From: Bacillus horti
Lineage (GTDB): Bacteria > Bacillota > Bacilli > Caldalkalibacillales > JCM-10596
NCBI RefSeq assembly: GCF_030813115.1
Contig: NZ_JAUSTY010000006.1
Span: 1 to 64,000 of the forward strand
Direction: 5' to 3'
Length of the DNA: 64,000 nt
Part shown: piece after piece, positions 34,154-42,520 of the stretch
Layout of the letters: every line of letters begins with the position of its first letter
Position numbering within the stretch: position 1 is the stretch's first letter
Notes under the pieces: generated by a model
Database searches by the model: none
What the model was told of the DNA's origin: nothing
What the model saw: only the letters and a program-made list of their open reading frames with translations
Position numbers and translations under genes: made by a program

Positions 34154-35344
34154 GTGAAAGTTAAGATTAGATTGGGGGACTCCTTTTGGCAGCTTAGCCA
34201 GCTTTTTAACATTCCTTTAGTACTACTTCTTGATTCAAATCGAAATGTAAATCCTAATTCGCTTCAAATAGGTCAAGAGATCAATATTCCAGGTTTCGTG
34301 TCTGTCAATGTTCAAATCAGACCAGGGGATTCTTTTTGGAGAATTGCTATTGAGAGAGGGATTTCTGTTGAGCTTTTGTATGCCTTAAATCCTACCGTGA
34401 ATCCCAACCAGCTAAGACCTGGACAAATTATTCAAGCACCATTACGAGTGACTTGGATGGTCGTAGAAGGAAATCGCAACTATACTTATGAAGCATTCAT
34501 TCAGGATATTAATAGACTTATTGGCGTCTATCCATTTATCAGGCTAAATATAGTTGGAAATTCAGTGATGGGTAAGAACCTGTATGAGCTTCGTTTAGGG
34601 AGAGGTACGAAGAAAGTACATGCAAACGGCTCGTTTCATGCTCAGGAATGGATTACTACTCCTGTCATCATGCGCTTTTTAAACGCCTATGCTTTGTCTT
34701 TAACGAATCAACAGCCGATAAGAGGGCTGTATACGCTACCATTGTATAACGCAACTGACTTATCTCTAGTTCCTATGGTTAACCCTGATGGAGTAAACCT
34801 TGTTATTCAGGGTGCAAATGCTGCTGGCGCGTACCGAGACTCTGTTTTAGCCATTAATGGCGGCAGAACTGATTTTTCTCCATGGAAGGCAAATATTCGT
34901 GGGGTCGATTTGAACAATCAATACCCTGCAAAATGGCAGACTGAAGCAAACCGCAAGCCCAAACAGCCCGCTCCAGCTGACTTCCCGGGGACAGCTCCGT
35001 TAACAGAGCCTGAGTCGATTGCTATGGCTAACTTAACAAGAACTAGAGCATTTGACCGGGCGTTAGCTTTTCACACGCAAGGGAAGGTCATTTATTGGGG
35101 ATTTGAAGGTCTTGAACCCCCAGAATCGGAGACGTTAGTGAATGAATTTAGTCGGGTAAGCGGGTATACACCTATTCGTTATATAGATAGCTTTGCTGGC
35201 TATAAGGATTGGTTTATTCAAGATTTTCGGAGACCAGGTTTTACTGTTGAATTAGGTCTGGGCAGAAACCCTTTACCACTTACACAGTTTAATGAAATCT
35301 ATGAAGAATCTTTAGGTATTTTATTAGCTAGTTTATACATGTAA
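34154..35344 (+). CDS. LysM-M14 zinc carboxypeptidase (gamma-D-glutamyl endopeptidase type)
   Basis: 396 residues with no signal peptide. Two LysM domains (1-47 and 50-97, each with GDSFW and Asn-Pro repeats) precede an M14 domain from about 105. The zinc motif HAQE is at 162-165 and the third ligand is in FHTQGKVIYW near 307; the catalytic Glu is in FTVELGLG near 375. This matches endopeptidase I of Lysinibacillus sphaericus and B. subtilis YqgT, which cut the gamma-D-Glu bond of peptidoglycan stems and are linked to sporulation. GTG start with GGAGGAAAGG upstream. Confidence 0.9.
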   Translation: MKVKIRLGDSFWQLSQLFNIPLVLLLDSNRNVNPNSLQIGQEINIPGFVSVNVQIRPGDSFWRIAIERGISVELLYALNPTVNPNQLRPGQIIQAPLRVTWMVVEGNRNYTYEAFIQDINRLIGVYPFIRLNIVGNSVMGKNLYELRLGRGTKKVHANGSFHAQEWITTPVIMRFLNAYALSLTNQQPIRGLYTLPLYNATDLSLVPMVNPDGVNLVIQGANAAGAYRDSVLAINGGRTDFSPWKANIRGVDLNNQYPAKWQTEANRKPKQPAPADFPGTAPLTEPESIAMANLTRTRAFDRALAFHTQGKVIYWGFEGLEPPESETLVNEFSRVSGYTPIRYIDSFAGYKDWFIQDFRRPGFTVELGLGRNPLPLTQFNEIYEESLGILLASLYM

Positions 35345-35443
35345 TTGGTTATATGTTCAAGCAGGTATATGTAGGATAGATCTTTAGTATCTTTAATTTC
35401 GTTATGGTAAAATAAAGTAATTAAAAAAAGGAGGCGTTTTTAT

Positions 35444-35551
35444 ATGCGCAAATTCAATATGAATAACCCACAAAAAGGAGAAAATATAATGCAAAAAAAG
35501 AGGATAATGATCTATGAAAATACTAAATATTGGAGTACTGGCCCATGTTGA
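35444..35551 (+). CDS. 35-residue leader ORF overlapping the ribosomal protection gene
   Basis: ATG 35444 has an excellent AAAGGAGG site about 10 bases upstream and encodes MRKFNMNNPQKGENIMQKKR followed by 15 residues to the TGA at 35549. Its last 38 bases overlap the start of the downstream gene in another frame. The downstream gene has only a weak AGAGGA site, so translation of the leader probably governs initiation there, as known for several tetracycline resistance genes. The leader is Lys/Asn/Met-rich. Confidence 0.55.
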   Translation: MRKFNMNNPQKGENIMQKKRIMIYENTKYWSTGPC

Positions 35552-37463
35552 TGCTGGTAAAACAACATTAACGGAGCAAATTCTATATAAGTCTGGTGTT
35601 ATTGAGCATGCAGGCTCTGTCGATCAAGGCACAACCATAACTGATTCACTGGATGTTGAGAGAAGGAGAGGGATAACTGTTAAATCGGCTGCAGTATCCT
35701 TTACAGTCAACGAACTAAAAGTCAATTTAATCGATACCCCTGGTCATGCTGATTTCATCTCCGAGGTTGAGCATTCCTTAAGTGTACTTGACGGTGTCAT
35801 TCTTGTCATTTCCGCGGTTGAAGGAGTTCAAGCTCAAACTAGGATATTGATGCAAACGTTAAAGGAACATCGAATCCCGACCCTACTTTTTATGAATAAA
35901 GTAGATCGGATGGGCGCTGACTACAAACAAACACGTGACATGATTAAAGAATTATTAGATGAGCGTATATGTGAAATGAATGAAGTTATTCATGAAGGTC
36001 ATTCAAATGTTCAAATAGAGCAGGCAAATCCAGCAAAAGCAGCATGGATTGACACTCTCGCATTGACTAACGAAGACCTTTTTAATATATTTGCTAATGA
36101 CTTACCTATTAAAAGTGAAAGACTTAGAGCAGAGTTGCGTCTCCAAACAAAGAACGGCAATGTTTTTCCGCTATTTGCTGGTTCTGCCGTAAAAGGAATT
36201 GGAGTTAGTCAGCTGATTGAGAGTCTAGGCGATTTCTTCCCTGTTCATACTCAAAAGGAAGAGATGACAAAGCCTCTTTCTGCTATTGTCTTCAAGGTCA
36301 TGAAAGATCTAGATGGGAGACGAAATGCCTTCATTCGGTTATTTCAGGGAAGTATTCAACTACGCGACGAAATTGAGCTGAGTTCACAGAGTAGAGAGAC
36401 GATTTTCTACAAAGTAAAACAACTCCAAATTCTACAAGATGGAAAATGGATGTTTACTGATTACGTAGCTCAAGGTGACATTGCCATACTAACAGGAGGC
36501 GATGTAAAGATAGGAGACATTTTTGGTAATGTCTCGGACAAAATGAGGAGATTCAACTTCCACAAGCCTCCCATGCAGGTCAAGGTTTCCGTTGAGTATG
36601 AAAAGGATGAGGGTGCTCTTCATAACGCTCTGAGTGATTTAGTCATCGAAAGTCCTTTTTTACAGTATATTCAGGACAAAAACACAAAGGAGAGCATCAT
36701 CCATGTGTTTGGAAAGATCCAGCTAGAAATTCTTGCTGAAACAATTAAACAGCAGAATGATATTGATGTGATATTTTCAGCACCTAAAGTGATCTGTATA
36801 GAAAAACCATTTTCAACTGGGGAAGAAGTTGAATATATTAATGATTCAAATAACCCCTTCATAGCAACAGTTGGTTTACGTGTTGAGCCTGGTGTAGAAG
36901 GTTCAGGCTTGCAGTATCGACTCGATGTAGAGCTTGGATCGCTTCTTCTATCTTTTCAGAGGGCTATTAAAGAGACGGTCATATATACTTTGCAAGAAGG
37001 ATTGTATGGTTGGAATGTGACAGATATTATTGTTACGCTTACACATACAGGCTACGATAGTGTTCAGACAACAGCGAAGGATTTCCGCAGCTTGGTTCCT
37101 CTTGTATTAATGAAAGCTCTCCAAGAAGCTGGAACTAATGTGTATGAACCTGTACACGCTATGCAGCTAACCTTACCTGAATATAGCCTAAGTAAGGTCT
37201 TATCACGATTATCCTTGTTAGAAGGCACTTTTCAAGAGCCTCAATATATCAGAAACAGCATACACTTAAATGGATCCATTCCTGTACGCACCTCGGAATT
37301 GCTCAAATCTGACATTTATTCGTTAACGAGTGGGGAAGGAATGGTAGCGCTTAGGCCTGGCGGGTATATGCTTGTCCAGTCCAATATTCCTAAGAATATG
37401 CGCAGACAATTAAATTCATTAAACCGTGGAGAATATCTACTTCACTTAAACAAGATCAAATAG
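35514..37463 (+). CDS. TetM-type ribosomal protection protein (EF-G-like GTPase)
   Basis: 649 residues. GTPase motifs: G1 AHVDAGKTT (10-18), switch I RGITVKSA near 55, G3 DTPGHADF near 76, G4 NKVD near 130. Domain II to V follows, with SVEYEKDEGALHNALSDL and GKIQLEILAETIK near 400. Length and pattern fit Tet(M)/Tet(O)/OtrA ribosomal protection proteins, which displace tetracycline from the ribosome. It could instead be a chromosomal relative of undefined specificity; the C-terminal end (SLTSGEGMVALRPGGYMLV) departs from the mobile Tet classes. It is preceded by an overlapping leader ORF. Confidence 0.82.
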   Translation: MKILNIGVLAHVDAGKTTLTEQILYKSGVIEHAGSVDQGTTITDSLDVERRRGITVKSAAVSFTVNELKVNLIDTPGHADFISEVEHSLSVLDGVILVISAVEGVQAQTRILMQTLKEHRIPTLLFMNKVDRMGADYKQTRDMIKELLDERICEMNEVIHEGHSNVQIEQANPAKAAWIDTLALTNEDLFNIFANDLPIKSERLRAELRLQTKNGNVFPLFAGSAVKGIGVSQLIESLGDFFPVHTQKEEMTKPLSAIVFKVMKDLDGRRNAFIRLFQGSIQLRDEIELSSQSRETIFYKVKQLQILQDGKWMFTDYVAQGDIAILTGGDVKIGDIFGNVSDKMRRFNFHKPPMQVKVSVEYEKDEGALHNALSDLVIESPFLQYIQDKNTKESIIHVFGKIQLEILAETIKQQNDIDVIFSAPKVICIEKPFSTGEEVEYINDSNNPFIATVGLRVEPGVEGSGLQYRLDVELGSLLLSFQRAIKETVIYTLQEGLYGWNVTDIIVTLTHTGYDSVQTTAKDFRSLVPLVLMKALQEAGTNVYEPVHAMQLTLPEYSLSKVLSRLSLLEGTFQEPQYIRNSIHLNGSIPVRTSELLKSDIYSLTSGEGMVALRPGGYMLVQSNIPKNMRRQLNSLNRGEYLLHLNKIK

Positions 37464-37478
37464 TTTAGGCAATCTGGG

Positions 37479-37516
37479 TGGCGTTTCTGTGTCGATTTTT
37501 GGACTTAGAAACGCCA
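37479..37516 (+). terminator. Hairpin after the ribosomal protection gene
   Basis: TGGCGTTTCT pairs perfectly with AGAAACGCCA across an 18-base loop. Only a short TTTGTAT follows, so termination is likely but not certain. Confidence 0.6.
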
Positions 37517-37741
37517 TTTGTATATCAGAAAATCATTGATATAGCCATTGTTTTCTTAGAGGAAAGATCATCATGTACAAATTACTAATTAAAATAAATC
37601 TAACATACATAACTTTTATTGATGGTTTATGTACAAACATATATTAGTTTTATAGCTGATGATAGGATATGATTAGACTAATAAAGTAACTATGTGGAAT
37701 TAGCAGTAGAATAAATCGTCAAAGAGGGAGGTGTCCGTATT

Positions 37742-38203
37742 ATGCTAGAGATACTAAGGAGTCATTTAAAATCCCAACTTGTTGAAATGGATAACAAACT
37801 AGAAAATATATTAAGGGATTTGAACGACGAGGACGTAAACTGGAGAGAAAATGATGCTAGTAACAGTATAGCTAACCTTATCGTGCATATTTCTGGACAT
37901 GTAAAGCAAAGAATTGGTCATCAAATCTCAGGTGAAGCTGATGTACGTGATAGGGATGCAGAATTTGACATACAGATGTTTATGGGTAAAAAAGAACTAA
38001 TGGAAATTAGTAGGGTTGCTTTTAGTGAGTTTGCAAAAGTTTTGGATCAATTATCTGAGAATCAGCTGTTACATAAGCAAGAAGTTAAAGCAGGTCAAAT
38101 CATGAGTAATATTGAACTTATGCTTAGGTGTGTGATACATTACTCAGAGCATATAGGTCAGATTATATATATAGCTAAAATGCTTAAGGCTAATGAGAGA
38201 TAG
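37742..38203 (+). CDS. DinB-fold protein (DUF1572 type)
   Basis: 153 residues, a four-helix bundle. The metal-binding histidines appear in IVHISGHVKQRIGHQI (near 50) and IHYSEHIGQIIYIAK (near 138). The family fold is shared with bacillithiol S-transferases and related metal-dependent transferases. Substrate unknown. GGGAGGTG precedes the ATG, and a strong terminator follows. Confidence 0.8.
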   Translation: MLEILRSHLKSQLVEMDNKLENILRDLNDEDVNWRENDASNSIANLIVHISGHVKQRIGHQISGEADVRDRDAEFDIQMFMGKKELMEISRVAFSEFAKVLDQLSENQLLHKQEVKAGQIMSNIELMLRCVIHYSEHIGQIIYIAKMLKANER

Positions 38204-38261
38204 ACTATTGTTATATTTATTTAATCAATACTTTCCTAGTGATTACACATTATAGGATAAG

Positions 38262-38296
38262 AAACGCTTGGGATCTTACGATCCAAGCGTTTCATT
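38262..38296 (+). terminator. Strong hairpin terminator region
   Basis: GAAACGCTTGG(G)ATC pairs with GATCCAAGCGTTTC across TTAC, with one bulged G. It separates the DinB-like gene from the convergent gene at 38358. Confidence 0.75.
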
Positions 38297-38357
38297 AACG
38301 TTTTCAACTAGTTTTCAGTCTTTGATGAAGCTTATCAAAATCAGAGGCATGTCTCCA

Positions 38358-39797
38358 TCATTTCTTTTTAATTGGCAGAAAAATATCTAATATTGTTAGA
38401 TCATCGCTAGCTAATAGTGTCATTTCAATAGATTGAACATTTTTGTCTTCCTCATACCCTTGTTCATCCACCCAAAGCCTTAGCTTCTCAAGCATTTCAT
38501 CTCGCTGCTCTGGTAATCCGTCAATATGTGCAAACTCATTTTCAACGGAAACATAAACCATTCCACTAGGTAATTGTTCCATGTTAGACACAACCTCAAA
38601 GCCAGTCGTATAGCCGATCTGTTTGTCTTCTTCAGTACGAGGCTGGTATACAACTGTTTCAATCGTAAATCGTGACGTAATTTCATAATCTCGTACTAGT
38701 ATGCTATTCCGTGCTTTTGCCAGATCCTTATTTAGATTCTCAGGTAAGCTATGATGCTGTTCACCAATGACTTGGAATTTTCTCTGAACCGTCCTGCAAG
38801 TCATAAATTCCTCAATCTCATACTCTTCTAAGCTCTGGTATAAGGATTCTAGAATCTTAACACCAATCTTTTCTGCTTTAAATGCATGTTCTAAGTATTC
38901 TACTGCTTTACTTCTGCTTTTAGGATCCTCTGGATTTCCTCCTTGGGGGAAGGGGAACAGTGCTTGTAGCTTAGCCATTTCTGTGGCTACATCAGAATAA
39001 ACCTGCTCAGCTTGTTGGAATAAATCAATTATTCTTAGATCTAAGGGACTTTCTGCTGACCATTTCTGAGCAAGTTGGTTAAAGAACTGATGGGCAAATT
39101 TCCTTGCATCGGCAACCACTTCAGCGTTATATGCATTCCCAAACGGATCAATCTGCTCCCCTTTAAAAGCATGCAACCAAGCTTCGTATCCAGCTAATCC
39201 ATGCTTATATTCAGGGGAAGACCAACTACAGCTTTGATTAAGTAAATGGTCTATGCTTGTCCGTAAGCCATCTTTAAGCATATGGACCAAGTGTCTTGGT
39301 CTAACATCATTAATTACGGTTATATACATATGATTGTTTGGGCGTTGATCAAACTTGTTGTACGGAATTTCTCCATCTTTATCTACATCCTTGGCAAAAA
39401 GAAGCTGCTTTTCATGATCATAGCCATATATTAATCCGAATTCTGGGATAAACAAATCCCAGCCTATTACAGGAAAACCACCATCAATCCCTCGTTGGAT
39501 GATTTTAATTGTTTTTTCTAGTGATGCTGGGGGAAGCGGAGTTTCTCTAGAAGCGGTAATACTATGTACTCCAAGTGTATATAAGCCTTTTGCTACCAAT
39601 TGATAAGGGTCAAACATAGTTGGACCAGCAGGACTCACCGTTTCTGGATGAATATTGATTCTAAAAGCATGAGAGGTAAAGCCCATTACTTCTGCTAGAC
39701 TTAAATCTAGCCTATCGGTGTACTGTAAAACAGCATACATACATTGTGCAGCAGATGTCCAAGTCTTTTGCTCTTGATTTATTTCTAATGTTCTCAT
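38358..39797 (-). CDS. BtrH-like N-terminal domain fused to a GyrI-like effector-binding domain
   Basis: 479 residues. The N-terminal part (1-200) resembles BtrH/C39-like cysteine-peptidase folds: TSAAQCMYAVLQYT (Cys19), then GYDHEKQLLFAKDVDKDGEI and NNHMYITVINDV. The C-terminal 130 residues look like the GyrI/AraC effector-binding fold (GFEVVSNMEQLPSGMVYVSV, FAHIDGLPEQRDEMLEKL, IEMTLLAS). It lies 37 bp behind an ECF sigma gene on the same strand, with no anti-sigma gene present, so it may be the sensor or ligand-binding partner of that sigma factor. Domain calls are from memory of the folds and are moderate. Confidence 0.6.
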   Translation of the reverse strand: MRTLEINQEQKTWTSAAQCMYAVLQYTDRLDLSLAEVMGFTSHAFRINIHPETVSPAGPTMFDPYQLVAKGLYTLGVHSITASRETPLPPASLEKTIKIIQRGIDGGFPVIGWDLFIPEFGLIYGYDHEKQLLFAKDVDKDGEIPYNKFDQRPNNHMYITVINDVRPRHLVHMLKDGLRTSIDHLLNQSCSWSSPEYKHGLAGYEAWLHAFKGEQIDPFGNAYNAEVVADARKFAHQFFNQLAQKWSAESPLDLRIIDLFQQAEQVYSDVATEMAKLQALFPFPQGGNPEDPKSRSKAVEYLEHAFKAEKIGVKILESLYQSLEEYEIEEFMTCRTVQRKFQVIGEQHHSLPENLNKDLAKARNSILVRDYEITSRFTIETVVYQPRTEEDKQIGYTTGFEVVSNMEQLPSGMVYVSVENEFAHIDGLPEQRDEMLEKLRLWVDEQGYEEDKNVQSIEMTLLASDDLTILDIFLPIKKK

Positions 39798-39834
39798 CTA
39801 ACAATCTCCTCTTCTTATATTTAGAATAAGCATG

Positions 39835-40683
39835 CTATAGGTTTATAGGTTTGTTTAGAATGTTGCGAATCCTTCCTTCAGCAATAACCGGTTCCAATTG
39901 CTTTGCTAAAAAGACCCTGATGTGCTCTCGGCGCACCTTCCCCTTTGAGCGCGATAGGATATTATACACATTACTTGTTGTTGTGCTGAAAATCCTAGCG
40001 ATTTCCTGTGGGGACAATTGCTCAAAGAAGAAGGACTCAAAGATCGCTTTCTCACGCTTAGAAAGGCACTGTAACATTTGGTTTATTCCTATAACCAGTT
40101 CTTTTTTCATCAAAAGATTTTGGGGATCGGCTTGATAGGATTGAGTATGTACAAGATCTAAAGATAGTTTACTGGTAAGGTGGGTTAGAACATGATCAAT
40201 ATTAGACCAATCCGTTTCATTCTGTTCAATGTTCTTTCTCTGTTCATAATGAGAGAAAGGTTTTTCCTTGGCATATGGACCTCCACGACGCAAGCTCATA
40301 TACACCTGATTCGTCACAATTTTTCTTAACCAAGGCAGAAACCGATTTGTGTCCATAAGAGAGCCTAGATTTAAGAAAGCTTTTATTAAAGCCTCTTGAA
40401 CAATATCCTCAGCGAGAGTGTGATCTCGTGTAAGGCTATTAGCCCAGATGAAAGCCTGCTTTCTATACTTTCGTACAAGCTCACCGAAAGCTTCTCTGTC
40501 ACCCGAACGAGCTTTCTCTACGAGCGAACACATATTATCTTTTTCAGACAATTCCCTCAATGCTTGAGATGATTGTGTAATCCTTGGGGCTGAACGCTTA
40601 TCAGCCTGGACCTCCTCTTGAGAGCCTTCCTGAAAGTACAAATAGTGTTCGAACGCAGATTTATGTCTATCAATAAAACGCAA
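39835..40683 (-). CDS. ECF-type RNA polymerase sigma factor with N-terminal extension
   Basis: About 282 residues. The first 50 are an unusual extension; region 2 follows (ARSGDREAFGELVRKYRKQA, then LAEDIVQEALIKAFLNL) and region 4 (LSKREKAIFESFFFEQLSPQ, then EIARIFSTTTSNVYNILSRS). The TTG at 40683 is chosen because a perfect AAAGGAGG lies 8 bases upstream. An in-frame ATG at 40704 has GGTAGGG only 1-2 bases away. The gene sits between an Lrp-type regulator (62 bp upstream) and the BtrH/GyrI-like gene (37 bp downstream), all on one strand, with no recognisable anti-sigma factor. Confidence 0.82.
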   Translation of the reverse strand: MRFIDRHKSAFEHYLYFQEGSQEEVQADKRSAPRITQSSQALRELSEKDNMCSLVEKARSGDREAFGELVRKYRKQAFIWANSLTRDHTLAEDIVQEALIKAFLNLGSLMDTNRFLPWLRKIVTNQVYMSLRRGGPYAKEKPFSHYEQRKNIEQNETDWSNIDHVLTHLTSKLSLDLVHTQSYQADPQNLLMKKELVIGINQMLQCLSKREKAIFESFFFEQLSPQEIARIFSTTTSNVYNILSRSKGKVRREHIRVFLAKQLEPVIAEGRIRNILNKPINL

Positions 40684-40745
40684 CCATTCAACCTCCTTTC
40701 GCATACCCTACCTATATGATGCCAAGAGGACTTTAAATCTATCAA

Positions 40746-41183
40746 TTATTTTTCCGTAGAAGGAATTAAAATTTTTGATTCAATGGGTGAAGATAATACG
40801 ATAAGAGTGGTGGAGTCTCCATGAGCTCCGCTTTTATTAATGAATGCTTCGAGAGTTGGCATTGACTCTGTCACTATTTTTAGTAAGTAGTTGTATTGAC
40901 CACTTATTCGGTGAAGCTCTATAACGTCATCTGATTCTTCACAAAACGCAATAAATCGTTCACAGTCTTTTGTATGAAATAGGAGATAGCTGACGATTCC
41001 TTTATTTAGCTTATCGGCAGAAAGAATGGCTCGATAATCCTGAATCACTCCTTTTTCTTCTAGTCTTTTTACTCTTTCAGTGACAGCAGGCTGTGATAGA
41101 GAAATGATCTTACCTAACTCTGTCATTGAAAGTCGAGCATTATTCTGTAGCTCCAAGAGAATTTGCTTGTCTATGTTATCCAT
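40746..41183 (-). CDS. Lrp/AsnC family transcriptional regulator
   Basis: 145 residues. The N-terminal helix-turn-helix (DKQILLELQNNARLSMTELG then KIISLSQPAVTERVKRLEEK) is followed by an RAM ligand-binding domain (VIELHRISGQYNYLLKIVTE near 95). It is divergent from an Old Yellow Enzyme gene across a 154-bp gap, the usual position for a regulator of that gene, and heads a same-strand string with an ECF sigma gene. The effector, probably an amino acid or related small molecule, is unknown. Confidence 0.92.
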   Translation of the reverse strand: MDNIDKQILLELQNNARLSMTELGKIISLSQPAVTERVKRLEEKGVIQDYRAILSADKLNKGIVSYLLFHTKDCERFIAFCEESDDVIELHRISGQYNYLLKIVTESMPTLEAFINKSGAHGDSTTLIVLSSPIESKILIPSTEK

Positions 41184-41337
41184 GTTTTTACCTCACATTC
41201 ATTTTATAGGTTCATTAATCGGAATAACTTAATTATATAGGTGAGTCTATAGTAATACAATGAATGGGCTATGTAAGATAATAATGAGTTAGATTATCAT
41301 AATAGAGAAGGAACAAATAAAAAGGAGTGGAGTAGTT

Positions 41338-42396
41338 GTGGGTATGATTGCAAATGAAGCGCTTCTCAAACCAGTTAAATTAGGAGCATGGCACCTTAGA
41401 AATAGAGTAGTAATGGCTCCTATGACTCGCTGTTTTGCTGATGATATAACGGGAGTTGTGGGGGAGGATGTCGTAGAATACTATCGTAAACGAGCTGAGG
41501 ACGGTATCGGTTTAATCATCACTGAAGGGATTATCATAAGTCCAAGAGCTAAGGGAACAATAGGCGTACCAGGTTTATATTCAAAGGATCAAATTGAAGG
41601 CTGGAGAAGGGTAACGGATGCTGTTCACAAAGCGGGTGGAACGATCATCGCTCAGCTTTGGCATGTTGGAAGACTCACTCATCATGAAATAGCAGGTGGC
41701 TTACCTCCACAAGCACCTTCAGCCATTGCTGCTAAAGGACATGTACATCGTTTTGGGAAGCCGTTTGAAAAGCCTGAAGAAATGTCCATATCGGATATTC
41801 ACGAAGTTATTGATCAATTTGCTCTGGCGGCACGTCATGCTATGTTGGCAGGCTTTGATGGAGTGGAAGTACATGGAGCACATGGATACCTTATAGATCA
41901 ATTTAACTCAGACATCTCGAATCACCGTAAAGATGGTTATGGAGGGAGCTTGAGACAAAGGTTAACATTTATGAAAGAAGTATTACAAGGAGTCGTTCAG
42001 GAGGTTGGAGCAGAGCGTACTTCCATTCGATTTTCAGCTTTAAAGGATGATCAACCTGATTATATGTGGGACAATCCAGTAATGTCTATTAAAGAGTTTC
42101 TAAATCTCTTTCGTGAGCTGGATTTAAGTGTTATCCATCCTTCAACTAATCATTTTAATGCTAAAATAGATCAGGGAAAAACTCTACATGAGATTGTCCA
42201 GGAGAACTGGGAAGGGTCAATTATTGGAGTAGGAAACCTAACTCCAGCCAAGGCTTCTCATGCTATAAAAAAGGGGACGATTAATTTAGCCGCATTTGGT
42301 CGGCCACTGCTTGCAAACTCAGATTTCATAAATAAATTAGTACATGGTAAGCAGTTAACTCCTTATGACTCAAAGCATTTATCTTCCTTATTCTAA
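41338..42396 (+). CDS. Old Yellow Enzyme family NADH:flavin oxidoreductase
   Basis: 352 residues. An FMN-binding TIM barrel that reduces activated C=C bonds. LRNRVVMAPMTR near residue 23, AQLWHVGRLTH near 103, and the substrate-binding pair in GVEVHGAHGYLIDQF (His-x-x-His near 179-182), then GYGGSLRQR near 200. The late segment VGNLTPAKASHAIKKG and AAFGRPLLANSDF binds the flavin phosphate. The start is GTG 41338 or ATG 41344, with AAGGAGTGG upstream. It is divergent from the Lrp-type gene, which may regulate it. Natural substrate unknown. Confidence 0.9.
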   Translation: MGMIANEALLKPVKLGAWHLRNRVVMAPMTRCFADDITGVVGEDVVEYYRKRAEDGIGLIITEGIIISPRAKGTIGVPGLYSKDQIEGWRRVTDAVHKAGGTIIAQLWHVGRLTHHEIAGGLPPQAPSAIAAKGHVHRFGKPFEKPEEMSISDIHEVIDQFALAARHAMLAGFDGVEVHGAHGYLIDQFNSDISNHRKDGYGGSLRQRLTFMKEVLQGVVQEVGAERTSIRFSALKDDQPDYMWDNPVMSIKEFLNLFRELDLSVIHPSTNHFNAKIDQGKTLHEIVQENWEGSIIGVGNLTPAKASHAIKKGTINLAAFGRPLLANSDFINKLVHGKQLTPYDSKHLSSLF

Positions 42397-42520
42397 TTTT
42401 CTTCCTTAACTCAGTTCAGCATATTATCGTAGCTTTTGAAAACTTTTTGGTTTCTTGAGTATACCAAGTATTTTTAGGGTAAGAAGGTAGTATCTAACAT
42501 GAGACTGGAGGTAAATAAAG

